Positions 1 through 8,858 of a stretch of DNA of 64,000 bases are shown piece by piece. This stretch comes from Muribaculum intestinale (GTDB lineage: Bacteria; Bacteroidota; Bacteroidia; Bacteroidales; Muribaculaceae). The translations under genes and the position numbers were made by a program. The notes beneath the pieces are model-generated. The model did no database searches. It was not told the DNA's origin and saw nothing but the letters and a program-made list of their open reading frames with translations. The DNA lies in the NCBI RefSeq assembly GCF_002201515.1, contig NZ_CP021421.1, positions 1,488,001 to 1,552,000 on the forward strand, in the 5' to 3' direction. Each line of letters begins with the position of its first letter. Position 1 is the stretch's first letter.

Positions 1-34
1 ATTTCGGGCGGCGGCTCTGATTAGCTTATGATGT

Positions 35-73
35 AAAAAAAACGACGCAGCCCGGTCAGAGCCGGGCTGCGTC
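35..73 (-). terminator. Rho-independent terminator of the Na/Pi cotransporter gene
   Basis: A perfect 12-bp inverted repeat (arms 44-55 and 62-73, loop of 6) lies about 50 bases past the stop of the minus-strand transporter gene. On the minus strand it is followed by a run of eight T (plus-strand A run 35-42). This is the classic intrinsic terminator form. Bases 1-34 hold nothing I can identify. Confidence 0.9.
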
Positions 74-126
74 AATATCTCGGGAGTGTGTCATGCAGCG
101 ACTATGCTGCATGTGGTAGGTTTCTG

Positions 127-1947
127 TCAGGCTGAGTGCTTGCGGAAATGGTCGCGGATGGTGTCGACGACATTGATTACATAGTCGCCCATCTTTTCCA
201 GGTCGTTGATGATATCCATATAGTAGATGCCGGCCTGGTATTCGTAAACCTGGTTGTTTATGTTCTCGACATTCTTGGCTCTGTACTGGTTGCGCAGGTT
301 GTTGATTTCGCGCTCCTTGTTGTACGAGCGTATTATATCGACCTCGCGAACTTTCTCTACGTCGCTGAGGATTACGAGCATATCGGACATCGCCTCCTTG
401 ACATATGTGAACATTGTGTCTATATTGGCGAGAATCGAGTCGTGGAACTCTACGCCGCTCTCCTGCTTGCGGATTAGTATCTTGGCGCATCCGAAGCAGC
501 AGTCGGCGATGCTCTCGATTTCGCTCACGATATTGAGCATGGCAGCTATATGCAGCTTGCCTTCGTTGGAGAGACGACCTTCGGCACAACGGTTGAGGTA
601 ATTGGCAATCTCGATTTCCATGCGGTCGGAAATCTCCTCGTATTTTTCCAAACGGGAGTATAGTTGTGAGAATTCCTCGCTTTTTTCTTTTGCATGGACG
701 AGCTGTTCGGCCATGTCAATCATGCGCTGTACGCGCTGAGCATATACGACAAGCTCTTTCTCGGCCTGGGCGATGTTGAGTTCCGACGCACTGAGTAGAC
801 CTCCTGAGATGAACTTGAGCTGGAATTCCTCGTCTTCCTTGTGCTTGGCCGGCACGAGCTTCTCGACAATTTTCACATAAAGTCCGGTGAGCCATATCAT
901 GATAACCACGTTGACGAGGTTGAATACGGTATGGAACATCGACAGGCCGAACGATACGCTGAACTGCATTTGTGCAACCTGCAACAATACGGGATGCTCG
1001 GCAGGGAGCGAGTTGCCGACAAGTAGATTGTATGTCTGCGGGTCGGTGGCCTCAAGGTTATTGACAAAACTGAACATGCTCTCTGGATTGCCCTGCCCGA
1101 GCCATTGGGTAATGTCGACATTGAGGCGCACAAAAGGATAGAATACAGCGAGTGTCCATAGTATACCGAAGAGGTTGAAGAGCAGGTGGCCCATCGCGGT
1201 GCGCTTGGCGGCTACGTTACCGCTCATTGAGGCAAGAAGTGGGGTGATGGTTGTACCGATGTTGGAGCCGAGCACGACAGCACATGCGAGGTCGAAAGTA
1301 ATCCAGCCTTTAGTACACATAATCAGCACGATGGCAAATGTGGCCGCTGACGACTGGATGATGGCTGTAAGGATGACGCCGACAAACAGGAACAGCAGTA
1401 CCGAAAGGAATCCCATCGATGCATAGTGCTCCAGGAATGCAAACATCTCGGGGTTGCTCTGCAGGTCGGGCACATAATCGCTGATCATGTTAAGGCCCAT
1501 GAAAAGGAATGAGAATCCGATTATGAACTCGCCCAATGATTTCTTGCGCGATGAGTTGCAGAACAGGAGTGGCACCGCGCATGCTATAAGCGGGAGAATG
1601 AATACCGACGTGTCGACTTTAAATCCGAACAGTGCTATAATCCAGGCCGTAAAAGTCGTGCCGACATTGGCGCCGAATATTACGGCCATTGACTGGCCGA
1701 GGGTCATAAGCCCCGCGTTGACAAAACTTACCACCATCACCGTCGATGCCGACGAACTTTGGATGAGGGCTGTAATAAGGATGCCGGTAAGCAGTCCTGT
1801 GAACCGGTTGCGGGTCATGGCCGACAGAATGTTGCGCAGACGGTCGCCTGCTGCTTTCTGGAGGCCTTCGCTCATTACCTTCATTCCGTAGAGGAACAGG
1901 CCTACTGAGCCGAGAAGAGCGAAAAAGTCTAAAAGTGTATAGTTCAT
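127..1947 (-). CDS. Na/Pi cotransporter family protein with PhoU-like tail
   Basis: Inner-membrane sodium-coupled phosphate transporter of the NptA/PNaS family, 606 residues. The N-terminal half has two inverted hydrophobic repeats. Each carries the family QSS signature: QSSS at about residues 63-66 and QSSA at about 198-201. After about residue 380 the protein becomes hydrophilic and helical, matching the PhoU-like domain fused to many bacterial members. The length is normal for that fusion. The start has a Bacteroidetes -7 box about 97 bases upstream and no competing upstream ATG. It stands alone, with its own terminator. Phosphate uptake is inferred from the family; the direction of transport cannot be read from sequence. 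Confidence 0.93.
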   Translation of the reverse strand: MNYTLLDFFALLGSVGLFLYGMKVMSEGLQKAAGDRLRNILSAMTRNRFTGLLTGILITALIQSSSASTVMVVSFVNAGLMTLGQSMAVIFGANVGTTFTAWIIALFGFKVDTSVFILPLIACAVPLLFCNSSRKKSLGEFIIGFSFLFMGLNMISDYVPDLQSNPEMFAFLEHYASMGFLSVLLFLFVGVILTAIIQSSAATFAIVLIMCTKGWITFDLACAVVLGSNIGTTITPLLASMSGNVAAKRTAMGHLLFNLFGILWTLAVFYPFVRLNVDITQWLGQGNPESMFSFVNNLEATDPQTYNLLVGNSLPAEHPVLLQVAQMQFSVSFGLSMFHTVFNLVNVVIMIWLTGLYVKIVEKLVPAKHKEDEEFQLKFISGGLLSASELNIAQAEKELVVYAQRVQRMIDMAEQLVHAKEKSEEFSQLYSRLEKYEEISDRMEIEIANYLNRCAEGRLSNEGKLHIAAMLNIVSEIESIADCCFGCAKILIRKQESGVEFHDSILANIDTMFTYVKEAMSDMLVILSDVEKVREVDIIRSYNKEREINNLRNQYRAKNVENINNQVYEYQAGIYYMDIINDLEKMGDYVINVVDTIRDHFRKHSA

Positions 1948-2043
1948 TACCTAAAAGGAATGTTGGCTATGTGGCCGGCTGTCATGGAGGCGGTTTGTCG
2001 CACGGAGCCGCGCTTCCCGGACAACAGGACGGGTTTATAGTTG

Positions 2044-2051
2044 CAAAGTTA
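2044..2051 (-). promoter_or_regulatory. Putative -7 promoter box of the Na/Pi cotransporter gene
   Basis: The minus strand reads TAACTTTG, a match to the Bacteroidetes TAnnTTTG box, about 97 bases upstream of the transporter start. No good TTTG is seen at the -33 position, so only the -7 half is supported. Confidence 0.5.
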
Positions 2052-2177
2052 TATAAATGTTCAAAAAACTTTAAATATTGATTAACTTTTTTTCATCATG
2101 AAACGCCGGATAGTAGAACTATCGCAAGGTAAGGGGTGTTATTGGGATATGTGATAACTAATTAAACAGCAAGAGAT

Positions 2178-3239
2178 ATGAAACATCGTATTATGCTCAT
2201 TGGTGCAGCCATCGCGGCCCTCCTTTCCTCGGCTTCGGATGCCGATGCATGTTCCCGTGTACTTTACGTGGGCGATACTACAGTAAGCAATCCCGACAGT
2301 GTGTTGCGTATAGTAGGACGTTCGCTTGACTGGAAAACCCCTATTCCTACCAATATATATGTATATCCGGCCGGAATGTCGAAGATTGGCAATCCGGCTC
2401 CCAATTCCGTCAAGTGGACTTCAAAATACGGTGCCGTATATGCTGTGGGCTATGACGGAGGCATTACCGAGGGTATGAATGAGAAGGGGCTTGTGGTCAA
2501 CTCTCTGTTTTGCCGCGGTGCGGTATACAACAATGAGTCGAACCGGGATATGCCGTCGATGTCGCTGGCCTTATTCCCCGGATGGCTGCTTGACATGAAC
2601 GCTACCACTGACGAGGTGATAGAGGTGTTGCGCAACCGTAACTTTTCCATCGGAGGCGCCACTTTTGACGGCGGAACTGTGTCGGCACTGCACTGGGGTA
2701 TAACCGATGCCACCGGCAAGAGCGCCATAGTGGAGTTTGACAAAGGTGAGATAAATATATACGAAGGACAGGATATCCCCGTCTTGACCAATCTGCCGAG
2801 TTTCCCGGTCATCAACGCCATTAACGACTATTGGGTGGAAATCGGCGGGGTGCATATGCTGCCGGGCACTGTCACCAGCCCCGACCGATTCGTGCGAGGG
2901 TCGTTCTTCAATAAGAATGTCGTTCACACCAATGATTTCCGCGAGGGATTCGCGATTATACGTTCGATAATGGCCAATGTTTCGGTGCCGTTCCACTATA
3001 CGGTGGAGACATCGCCTGAGGTGTCATCGACACAATGGCGCTCATATTCAGATATCCGCGACAGACTTTATGGTTTTGAGGTAGTGGACAACCTTGGAGT
3101 TTTTTATGTCGATCTCAAGAAGGTCGATTTGCGTCCGGGCGCTCCGGTGCTGCGCCTTGATGTGAGCAAGACATACGATGTGGTTGGCGACGCCACTCAT
3201 CTGCTTAAAAAGCATGCTCCGTTCAAGCCGATGTATTGA
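2178..3239 (+). CDS. Secreted linear amide C-N hydrolase (choloylglycine hydrolase / penicillin acylase family)
   Basis: Ntn-hydrolase of the conjugated-bile-acid-hydrolase/penicillin V acylase family, 353 residues. A signal peptide ends in Ala24, directly followed by Cys25 (CSRVLY). Signal cleavage would therefore expose the N-terminal Cys nucleophile without a separate propeptide step. The GRSLDWK segment supplies the Arg and Asp typical of the family active site, and the EGMNEKGLVVN segment the conserved Asn-Gly region. The secreted location suggests the periplasm or cell surface. Whether the substrate is a bile salt, a penicillin-like amide or an N-acyl homoserine lactone cannot be decided from sequence. 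Transcribed alone; an inverted repeat 94 bases downstream may end the transcript. Confidence 0.88.
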   Translation: MKHRIMLIGAAIAALLSSASDADACSRVLYVGDTTVSNPDSVLRIVGRSLDWKTPIPTNIYVYPAGMSKIGNPAPNSVKWTSKYGAVYAVGYDGGITEGMNEKGLVVNSLFCRGAVYNNESNRDMPSMSLALFPGWLLDMNATTDEVIEVLRNRNFSIGGATFDGGTVSALHWGITDATGKSAIVEFDKGEINIYEGQDIPVLTNLPSFPVINAINDYWVEIGGVHMLPGTVTSPDRFVRGSFFNKNVVHTNDFREGFAIIRSIMANVSVPFHYTVETSPEVSSTQWRSYSDIRDRLYGFEVVDNLGVFYVDLKKVDLRPGAPVLRLDVSKTYDVVGDATHLLKKHAPFKPMY

Positions 3240-3328
3240 CGGCTTATGAAAGAGATGTTAACACATGCGCCAAATGCGACATAAAGGAAACTATTGTCTA
3301 CATTAAGGGTATCTCAGATAGTTAATGA

Positions 3329-3360
3329 TTTGAATAATGGTGCAAAATTTCTTAATTTTG
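3329..3360 (+). promoter_or_regulatory. Promoter of the DUF4421 gene
   Basis: TTTG at 3329-3332 and TAATTTTG at 3353-3360, 20 bases apart, match both halves of the Bacteroidetes sigma-ABfr consensus. The coding start follows 19 bases after the -7 box. Confidence 0.75.
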
Positions 3361-3370
3361 CACCATTATT
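3333..3370. repeat. 17-bp perfect inverted repeat covering the -7 box
   Basis: Arms 3333-3349 and 3354-3370 are perfectly complementary with a 4-base spacer. They lie over the -7 element of the DUF4421 promoter and 94 bases beyond the amidase stop codon. It could be a terminator for the amidase gene, an operator, or both. Confidence 0.8.
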
Positions 3371-3379
3371 TTACACGAT

Positions 3380-4570
3380 ATGCTTCATCGTATAGTTCTT
3401 GGCATTGTCGCGTTGTGGTCGGTAGCTCTGGTTGTCGGTCCCGATATCTGTGCTTCAGAGGTTGTTGCTGCGGGCGATACCGTGCAGCGCGAGATGGATG
3501 TGCAATGTGCCGATACTCTTGAGCGTAAATGCGGGCATCCTTTATGGGGGCCTGAATACTATCGGCAGAATTGGGTGAAGCAGCTGTTTGCCAACGGATT
3601 CAGAATAAATGAGCCGGGTATCAATTATCCTAAGTTCATGAGATTTTGCCTCAATGTGTACAATTGGGGCGACCGTACGTTCAACAGTTATGACCCGGAG
3701 TATGTGGTAGGTACGGGAAAGAACTGGAAACTATATCTCAACAGTCACAACTGGGCTCAGAGTTATGCTCTGTTTTTTCCGGAGAATCTCAATGTGCGTA
3801 TGCTCAGCAATGTCTACAGCGACCTTGGTCCGAGTATCAATTTCATGGCTGTGGGTCTAAGTTATACATTCAATGCCAATGAGCTTTTCGGGCACCCCGT
3901 GGCCCAGCGGCGCAATTTTGACTGGAACTTTACCTGTGCGCTGTTTACATTCCGGTATACGCGGCAGTCGACAGGCGGCGGCGTGACTATAATGAACTTC
4001 GGCAAGTATAATGACGGACATCATATATCGCAGGATTTCAATGATATCCGCCAAAAATCAACCACAATCGACGGATATTACTTCTTCAATCACCGACGAT
4101 ATTCACATGCCGCGGCATATTGCTACAGCAAGTATCAGCTCAAAAGCGCCGGCACACTTATATGCGGCATCAATTACGAGCGCCAGGATGTCGGCATCAA
4201 TTTCAGTTCTCTTCCTGCGGATATGCTTGAGTATGTGCCTGAAGGGCGCATGGACTATAAGTTCAACTATGCCGACTATAATATTATAGTCGGGTATGGC
4301 TACAACTGCGTGCTTACTCCGCGAAAGTGGCTGTTCAATATCACAGCACTCCCATCTATAGGATACAAGCATGTGTTCCGCGAGAGTTCCGACGGACGTA
4401 AGGACATGTTTGCTACCAATATGAAACTGTTGTTCTCGTTTGTCTACAACTACAAGGCTCTTTTTTCATCGCTGACAGGGCGCTTTGACGGTGCGTTCTA
4501 TCTTGGAGAGGCGTATACATTCTTCAATTCCAACATGTCTCTTTCTCTTACAGTGGGCGCGCGATTCTGA
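3380..4570 (+). CDS. DUF4421 family protein, probably outer-membrane associated
   Basis: 396 residues, with an N-terminal hydrophobic signal peptide (about residues 1-28). The rest is rich in aromatic residues and alternating polar/hydrophobic stretches (for example VGYGYNCVL and LSLTVGARF at the C terminus). The C-terminal pattern ends in F, as in outer-membrane beta-barrels. It resembles the DUF4421 family common in Bacteroidales, whose function is unknown. Its stop is 2 bases before the GTG start of the next gene, so the two are very likely cotranscribed and translationally coupled. This suggests a shared envelope role. Confidence 0.75.
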   Translation: MLHRIVLGIVALWSVALVVGPDICASEVVAAGDTVQREMDVQCADTLERKCGHPLWGPEYYRQNWVKQLFANGFRINEPGINYPKFMRFCLNVYNWGDRTFNSYDPEYVVGTGKNWKLYLNSHNWAQSYALFFPENLNVRMLSNVYSDLGPSINFMAVGLSYTFNANELFGHPVAQRRNFDWNFTCALFTFRYTRQSTGGGVTIMNFGKYNDGHHISQDFNDIRQKSTTIDGYYFFNHRRYSHAAAYCYSKYQLKSAGTLICGINYERQDVGINFSSLPADMLEYVPEGRMDYKFNYADYNIIVGYGYNCVLTPRKWLFNITALPSIGYKHVFRESSDGRKDMFATNMKLLFSFVYNYKALFSSLTGRFDGAFYLGEAYTFFNSNMSLSLTVGARF

Positions 4571-4572
4571 TT

Positions 4573-6579
4573 GTGGACCGCGCTTTTCGTTTGACAGGTA
4601 AGATTGCTATGGCACAGATTCGACGTATTTCGTGTAATATATGGATTGCCACACTGTGGCAGTGTGCGGTGGCTTTTGTGCTGCTATGGCTGTCGCGTGT
4701 GGTGTTTATGGTCTATGACTGTAAACTTTCCGGGGCGGATGTCGGATATATGTGCCGGCTCATGTGGCAGGGTATACCGTTTGATCTCTCGGCATGGGCA
4801 TATTTCAATGCACTGTTTGTGGTGATGAGGTTTATTCCGGCGCCGTTCGTTGCATCGCGAGGCTGGTTGCTGGCTACGGATGTTGTCTATATCATAACCA
4901 ACAGTCTGTTGCTCTGTATCAATATAGCCGATGTAGCCATGTTCCCGTTTCAAGGATCGCGTATGCGCTTTGCGGCAATAAAGAGCTTCTTTACCGATTC
5001 AAATCTCGGAGGTATATTTCTGTCATACTCGGTTGAATACTGGTGGGCATTTGCCATGGCGACAGCCATTGTTCTGTTTATGATATGGTTGTACCGTAGG
5101 GTGCGTCCTGCCGGACTACCGAAGGCCCGTACCAGTATCCTTACGGGATTGATGCGTGGAGGAGTGTTTATAGCAGTAGCCGCCGTGGTGGTAGTATGCA
5201 TGCGCGGACGTCTCAGTGTCATAGGCAAGGGGCTTAAGCCTGCCGATGCGGCCCGAGGGGTGGAGCGACTCGACGATATGAATGTTGTGCTGAACACCCC
5301 GTTTAACATTATCCACTCGCTTAAGGACCGTCCGCTGGAGGTTCCGGAATATTTCACTGAGGAGGAGCTTGCCGCGATTCGTCCCGATTATGAAGTAGTT
5401 CAGGGCGACGGACGTGATATGTCACGCAGAAATGTCATGCTTATCGTGATTGAAAGCGGCGGACAGCATTGGATTGACCGTCTGAACAATGCCCGGGATG
5501 CCGCTCCCCGCGGACTTATGCCGTTTCTTGACTCTCTGGCGTCGGAGTCGCTGGTAGTACGCTACAATTTTACCACCGGGCGCCGTAGCAACGAGGGGCT
5601 TACCGCAATTCTCGGCGGATTCCCGATGTTTGAGCCGTTCATCTATATGGGTTCGCCGTATGAGAGCAACACTGTCGATGCTATGCCGGCCCTGCTACGC
5701 CGTAAGGGTTACGCCACAAAATATTATTGCGGAAGCAATCATGGCTCGTTTGCTATCGACCAGATGGCTATGATGATGGGTATGCAGAGTGTGGCCGACA
5801 GGGAGACTTATGCCGACGACCGCGATTTCGATGGAGTGTGGGGCATATATGACCATGCAATGGCCCGGTATGTGGCTTCTGACCTGTCGGATATTTCCGC
5901 GCCATGGATGGCCTGTTGGTTTACATTGTCGAGCCATGCCCCGTTTCGAGTGCCGGAATATTGGCGTACTGACGGATATCTGAGCCCGGCAGGCTCTATG
6001 GAGAGGTCGATGGAATATGTCGACCGCTCGCTGAGTTATTTCTTTGAGACCGCCCGTAGGCAGCCTTGGTACGACAATACGCTGTTTGTGATTACCGGCG
6101 ACCATGGTTGCCGCGACTTGCATGGTACTGTATATGACACGCCATGGCTGTACTCTTCAATACCGATGATTATTTACGATCCGTCGGGAGAGATTGCATC
6201 GCCCGGCGAGATTAACGACAGGGTGATGTCGCAGGTCGACACGGGAGCTACGATACTCGGACTCCTCGGATACGACGAGCCTTATGTGTCAATGGGACGC
6301 GATATCCTCCATATGTCTTCTGCCGAACTGCATTATGCCATATATAAAGGTAATAATGTGTATCATATAATATCGCCACGGCTTGTTGTCAAGTGGGACG
6401 GCATCGGGGATATACCGCTGGCTGTATACGACGTTACTGTCGATGATTCGCTTGAGCATCCTGTTGATATCGCCTACGACATGGATATGGCGGTCATGGC
6501 CGATTCGATGATTACTTATGCGAAGGCATATCTGCAGGATTTCACACAGAGGCTTGTCTCCGACCGTCTGCACCGATAA
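4573..6579 (+). CDS. LTA synthase-like membrane sulfatase-fold transferase
   Basis: 668 residues starting at a GTG two bases after the previous stop; an ATG at 4609 is an alternative start. About five transmembrane segments (residues 25-210) precede an extracytoplasmic alkaline-phosphatase-superfamily domain. That domain shows LIVIESGG (metal-binding Glu near 294), GRRSNEGLTAIL (probable nucleophile region near 339) and VITGDHGCRD near the C terminus. This layout matches lipoteichoic-acid synthase/phosphoethanolamine-transferase type enzymes. In Bacteroidetes these are usually annotated as LTA synthase family proteins, and their substrate is uncertain because no LTA is present. A role in moving phospho-groups from lipids to glycans is inferred. 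Confidence 0.85.
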   Translation: MDRAFRLTGKIAMAQIRRISCNIWIATLWQCAVAFVLLWLSRVVFMVYDCKLSGADVGYMCRLMWQGIPFDLSAWAYFNALFVVMRFIPAPFVASRGWLLATDVVYIITNSLLLCINIADVAMFPFQGSRMRFAAIKSFFTDSNLGGIFLSYSVEYWWAFAMATAIVLFMIWLYRRVRPAGLPKARTSILTGLMRGGVFIAVAAVVVVCMRGRLSVIGKGLKPADAARGVERLDDMNVVLNTPFNIIHSLKDRPLEVPEYFTEEELAAIRPDYEVVQGDGRDMSRRNVMLIVIESGGQHWIDRLNNARDAAPRGLMPFLDSLASESLVVRYNFTTGRRSNEGLTAILGGFPMFEPFIYMGSPYESNTVDAMPALLRRKGYATKYYCGSNHGSFAIDQMAMMMGMQSVADRETYADDRDFDGVWGIYDHAMARYVASDLSDISAPWMACWFTLSSHAPFRVPEYWRTDGYLSPAGSMERSMEYVDRSLSYFFETARRQPWYDNTLFVITGDHGCRDLHGTVYDTPWLYSSIPMIIYDPSGEIASPGEINDRVMSQVDTGATILGLLGYDEPYVSMGRDILHMSSAELHYAIYKGNNVYHIISPRLVVKWDGIGDIPLAVYDVTVDDSLEHPVDIAYDMDMAVMADSMITYAKAYLQDFTQRLVSDRLHR

Positions 6580-6592
6580 CGTATTGAATGAT

Positions 6593-6636
6593 AATGCCGT
6601 CGCCGGAATCTTGCTGTTGATTCCGCCGCCGGCATT
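6593..6636. terminator. Bidirectional hairpin between convergent genes
   Basis: An 18-base stem with two mismatches and an 8-base loop sits between the plus-strand sulfatase-like gene and the minus-strand winged-helix gene. The position suits a shared terminator, although the T runs are short. Confidence 0.65.
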
Positions 6637-6657
6637 GTACTATACGGTGATGTAGAT

Positions 6658-6870
6658 TTATCCCTGAGCAAGAGATACGATGATATTCTTGCCGTTCTCA
6701 TCTTCAGAGATGACGAGCTTGTCTTCGCGTGCGAGCCATCCGAGGGCGAGCATCAGCTCCTTGTCCTTAAGTTTTGTTACTTTGCGAAGCTGTACCAGTC
6801 CGATGGCCTCAACCTCGTTAAGTGCATTCCATACGAGTCCGGCATTGTAGCCGATAGTGTCGATGTTCAT
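6658..6870 (-). CDS. Small winged-helix protein (DUF2582 type)
   Basis: A 70-residue protein. Its sequence NALNEVEAIGLVQLRKVTKLKDKELMLALGWLAREDKL reads as a compact winged helix-turn-helix. It matches the short DUF2582 winged-helix family of Bacteroidales and some archaea. The family is predicted to bind nucleic acid, but no target is known. It is alone between a convergent neighbour and a 740-base gene-free stretch. The start is the only ATG giving the complete fold. Confidence 0.8.
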   Translation of the reverse strand: MNIDTIGYNAGLVWNALNEVEAIGLVQLRKVTKLKDKELMLALGWLAREDKLVISEDENGKNIIVSLAQG

Positions 6871-7021
6871 TGTTTTATGATTTTATAGTTGGACAATATC
6901 TGTTTTATTCAGGTCTGGCGGTACACAATAGCGGCATGTGTATGGCTTCATGCTGCGAATTTACGAAGTTTTACGGATTTTTAGTACATTATTTTAACAA
7001 AATCGGCATATTAAAGGTTTA

Positions 7022-7058
7022 AATATCGGCTAAGCTCGGATGCAGCTTAGCCGATATT
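7022..7058. other. Orphan hairpin
   Basis: A 14-bp perfect stem (7022-7035 with 7045-7058, 9-base loop) stands in the gene-free stretch 6871-7610, about 25 bases before a MITE-like insertion. It has no adjacent gene that would need a terminator on either strand. The rest of 6871-7021 holds only the upstream region of the winged-helix gene. Confidence 0.6.
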
Positions 7059-7082
7059 GTTTGATGAGTTTTTGCGTTGTAA

Positions 7083-7595
7083 GAGATTGTCTAAATTTAT
7101 ATGATACCTATTTTGAGAAGGATTGTCAGATGGATTTTTGCTTATGATGAGGGAGTGTAGCCGTAGCTACATGACCGAAGAATAAGAGCTTGTTTAATAA
7201 TAAATGTTACCGTCAGGGCGGTCAGTCGTCGGGCAGATTTTCGCATGTGATGAGGGAGTTATGGGGTCCCATAACGACCGAAGAACGGGCGGAAATATGC
7301 CGGCGAATGACCGAAGGGAGGTAATTTATTTCATATCGTTGATATATTTTTGCATTTATTTTAGAAGCAGCCAAGAGATTGTATAAGTTATAAAGTTACC
7401 TTTTGTCTCGTATATCTTGGCCGCTTTTCGCCCTGTTCCTCAGTCATGTACATAAAGTACACTCCTTCGGCACATGTCGAAAATCGACTCAAGCTATACG
7501 ACCCTGGCGGCAACATTTATTATCAAACAAGCTCTAAACAAAAAGACGCGGACAAGACTCTCAAAAGAAAAGTAATATGAATTTTAGACAATCTC
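7083..7595. mobile_element. MITE family A, copy 1 (interrupted by a second MITE)
   Basis: Ends GAGATTGTCTAAA and its inverse GACAATCTC are flanked by TAA on both sides (7080-7082 and 7596-7598), a 3-base target duplication. Removing the inner element (7186-7534) and one TAA leaves 161 bases, exactly the length of the uninterrupted inverse copy at 17128-17288. It has no coding capacity. The GAG ends and TNA-type duplication recall IS5-superfamily elements (IS1031/IS427 groups), so a non-autonomous derivative of such an IS is inferred. Confidence 0.85.
7186..7534. mobile_element. MITE family B nested inside family A
   Basis: 349 bases bounded by GAGCTTGTTTAATAATAAAT and its inverse (one mismatch over about 23 bases), with TAA at 7183-7185 and 7535-7537. 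The copy at 17128-17288 shows the empty target site with a single TAA, which proves insertion. No transposase is encoded. A 60-codon reading frame inside has no recognisable product. Single ends of the same family occur at 11779-11788 and 17311-17320. Confidence 0.88.
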
Positions 7596-7610
7596 TAAGA
7601 GTTGTCGGTG

Positions 7611-8687
7611 TTATAGCCCGAGCGTAAGGGTAGTGAAGTAGCGCAACTGGCCTCCGAGAGCGTATTGTGGGGCATATTGCAGTGTTATGTAGCCCTTGTT
7701 GGGCGCAAACCATGTGGCACTGAGCGATGTGCCGTTGTTTACATAATTGACCGGAGCACCATATATACCTATGAAATTATTGTACAGATTGTTGTAGCGC
7801 ATCGGGTCGGGGTAGGGGGTTGAATACAGAAACTCCGACCGGTTCATCCCTCCGTTGGAGTAATACAGAGTGGCGTCGGGCCATAGATAATTGTATGAAT
7901 TCACATCGCGGAGATATACGGTATTATTGGCGTATCCGTCGATATAATATCCATTGTTGATTAATGTGGTCAGCGACAGATTAAGGGCTGTGCCGAATGT
8001 TATGCCGAGAATTGTCGACAATGCCGGAGCCGACGGACGTGGACGCCAGCCGCCCGGAGGTACCGGACGATGCCATGGGCGTACTACCGGGCGGTGAGGC
8101 CGCATCGGTGGTGGACCCCAGTGGCCCGGCTGCATTCCATGTCCGGGAGGGGTCGGGCGGTGTACATTGCCCGGGCGATGCGGTGGAGGTATCCCCGGTC
8201 CTGGACGATGGTGGTTGTTGCCGGCCGACGGGCGCCAGTTGTTGCCCGGTTGTGGACGCTGTGGTGTCGAAGGGCGATGATTGTCCTGCGGTCCCCAATG
8301 CCCGGGGCGTTTGTCGGGAGTATTGTGTCCGTTGCCGGGTTTAAATCCCTGGTTGTTGTGATTGCCATTGTGGGCAGGTGGTTTTACGCCCTGATGGTGA
8401 TTATTATTGTTGTTGTGGTTACCGTTACCGCCCGGACTCATGCCGGGCTCTTTTGGGCGGCTCGGGCTGCTATTGTTGCCTCCGGGACGGAAATTGCCAT
8501 ATTGCGATTTGCCGCCGGGTGCCGATGGTTTTCTGCCATCTTTGCCATGCGACCGTGAGGGTTCTGATTGCGATGTGTGGTTTCCACCACCGCGTCCCGA
8601 GTGGTGCTGAGCCTCCATATAAAGCGGGCAGGCTGAAAGCATAGCGCATAATGAGCCGATTGCGATGTTGCGGAATAGCGGTGTCAT
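7611..8687 (-). CDS. Secreted His/Pro/Gly/Asn-rich protein
   Basis: 358 residues from the ATG at 8687. That start gives a clean signal peptide or lipobox-like N terminus (MTPLFRNIAIGSLCAMLSAC) and is preferred over an upstream ATG at 8762. After it, about 190 residues are low complexity, dominated by His, Pro, Gly, Asn and Arg, with repeated HRP, GNH and PGH motifs. About 130 ordered residues follow, containing Tyr/Asn-rich strands (NGYYIDGYANNTVYLRDVN). Not recognised as a named family with certainty. The His-rich part could bind metal or surface polymers; this is inference. The ordered C-terminal part resembles other Bacteroidales cell-surface proteins of unknown role. Confidence 0.72.
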   Translation of the reverse strand: MTPLFRNIAIGSLCAMLSACPLYMEAQHHSGRGGGNHTSQSEPSRSHGKDGRKPSAPGGKSQYGNFRPGGNNSSPSRPKEPGMSPGGNGNHNNNNNHHQGVKPPAHNGNHNNQGFKPGNGHNTPDKRPGHWGPQDNHRPSTPQRPQPGNNWRPSAGNNHHRPGPGIPPPHRPGNVHRPTPPGHGMQPGHWGPPPMRPHRPVVRPWHRPVPPGGWRPRPSAPALSTILGITFGTALNLSLTTLINNGYYIDGYANNTVYLRDVNSYNYLWPDATLYYSNGGMNRSEFLYSTPYPDPMRYNNLYNNFIGIYGAPVNYVNNGTSLSATWFAPNKGYITLQYAPQYALGGQLRYFTTLTLGL

Positions 8688-8858
8688 GAGTTTGGTGGTT
8701 GTTAATTGAAAAGTTTTATTCAGTTTGTTGCAGGCCCCTGTCAATGACAATCTCCAATCCATAGCGGATATAATGATTGTATCGGGGCTTATATATTATA
8801 AGATAGCGTCGGTATATGAAAGTTTATGTGTTCTATGTGAAATAATGTTAATGATGTC

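Noticed and set aside
7204..7386. 60-codon frame inside the inner MITE
   Set aside because: It covers palindromic element sequence and has no recognisable protein character.
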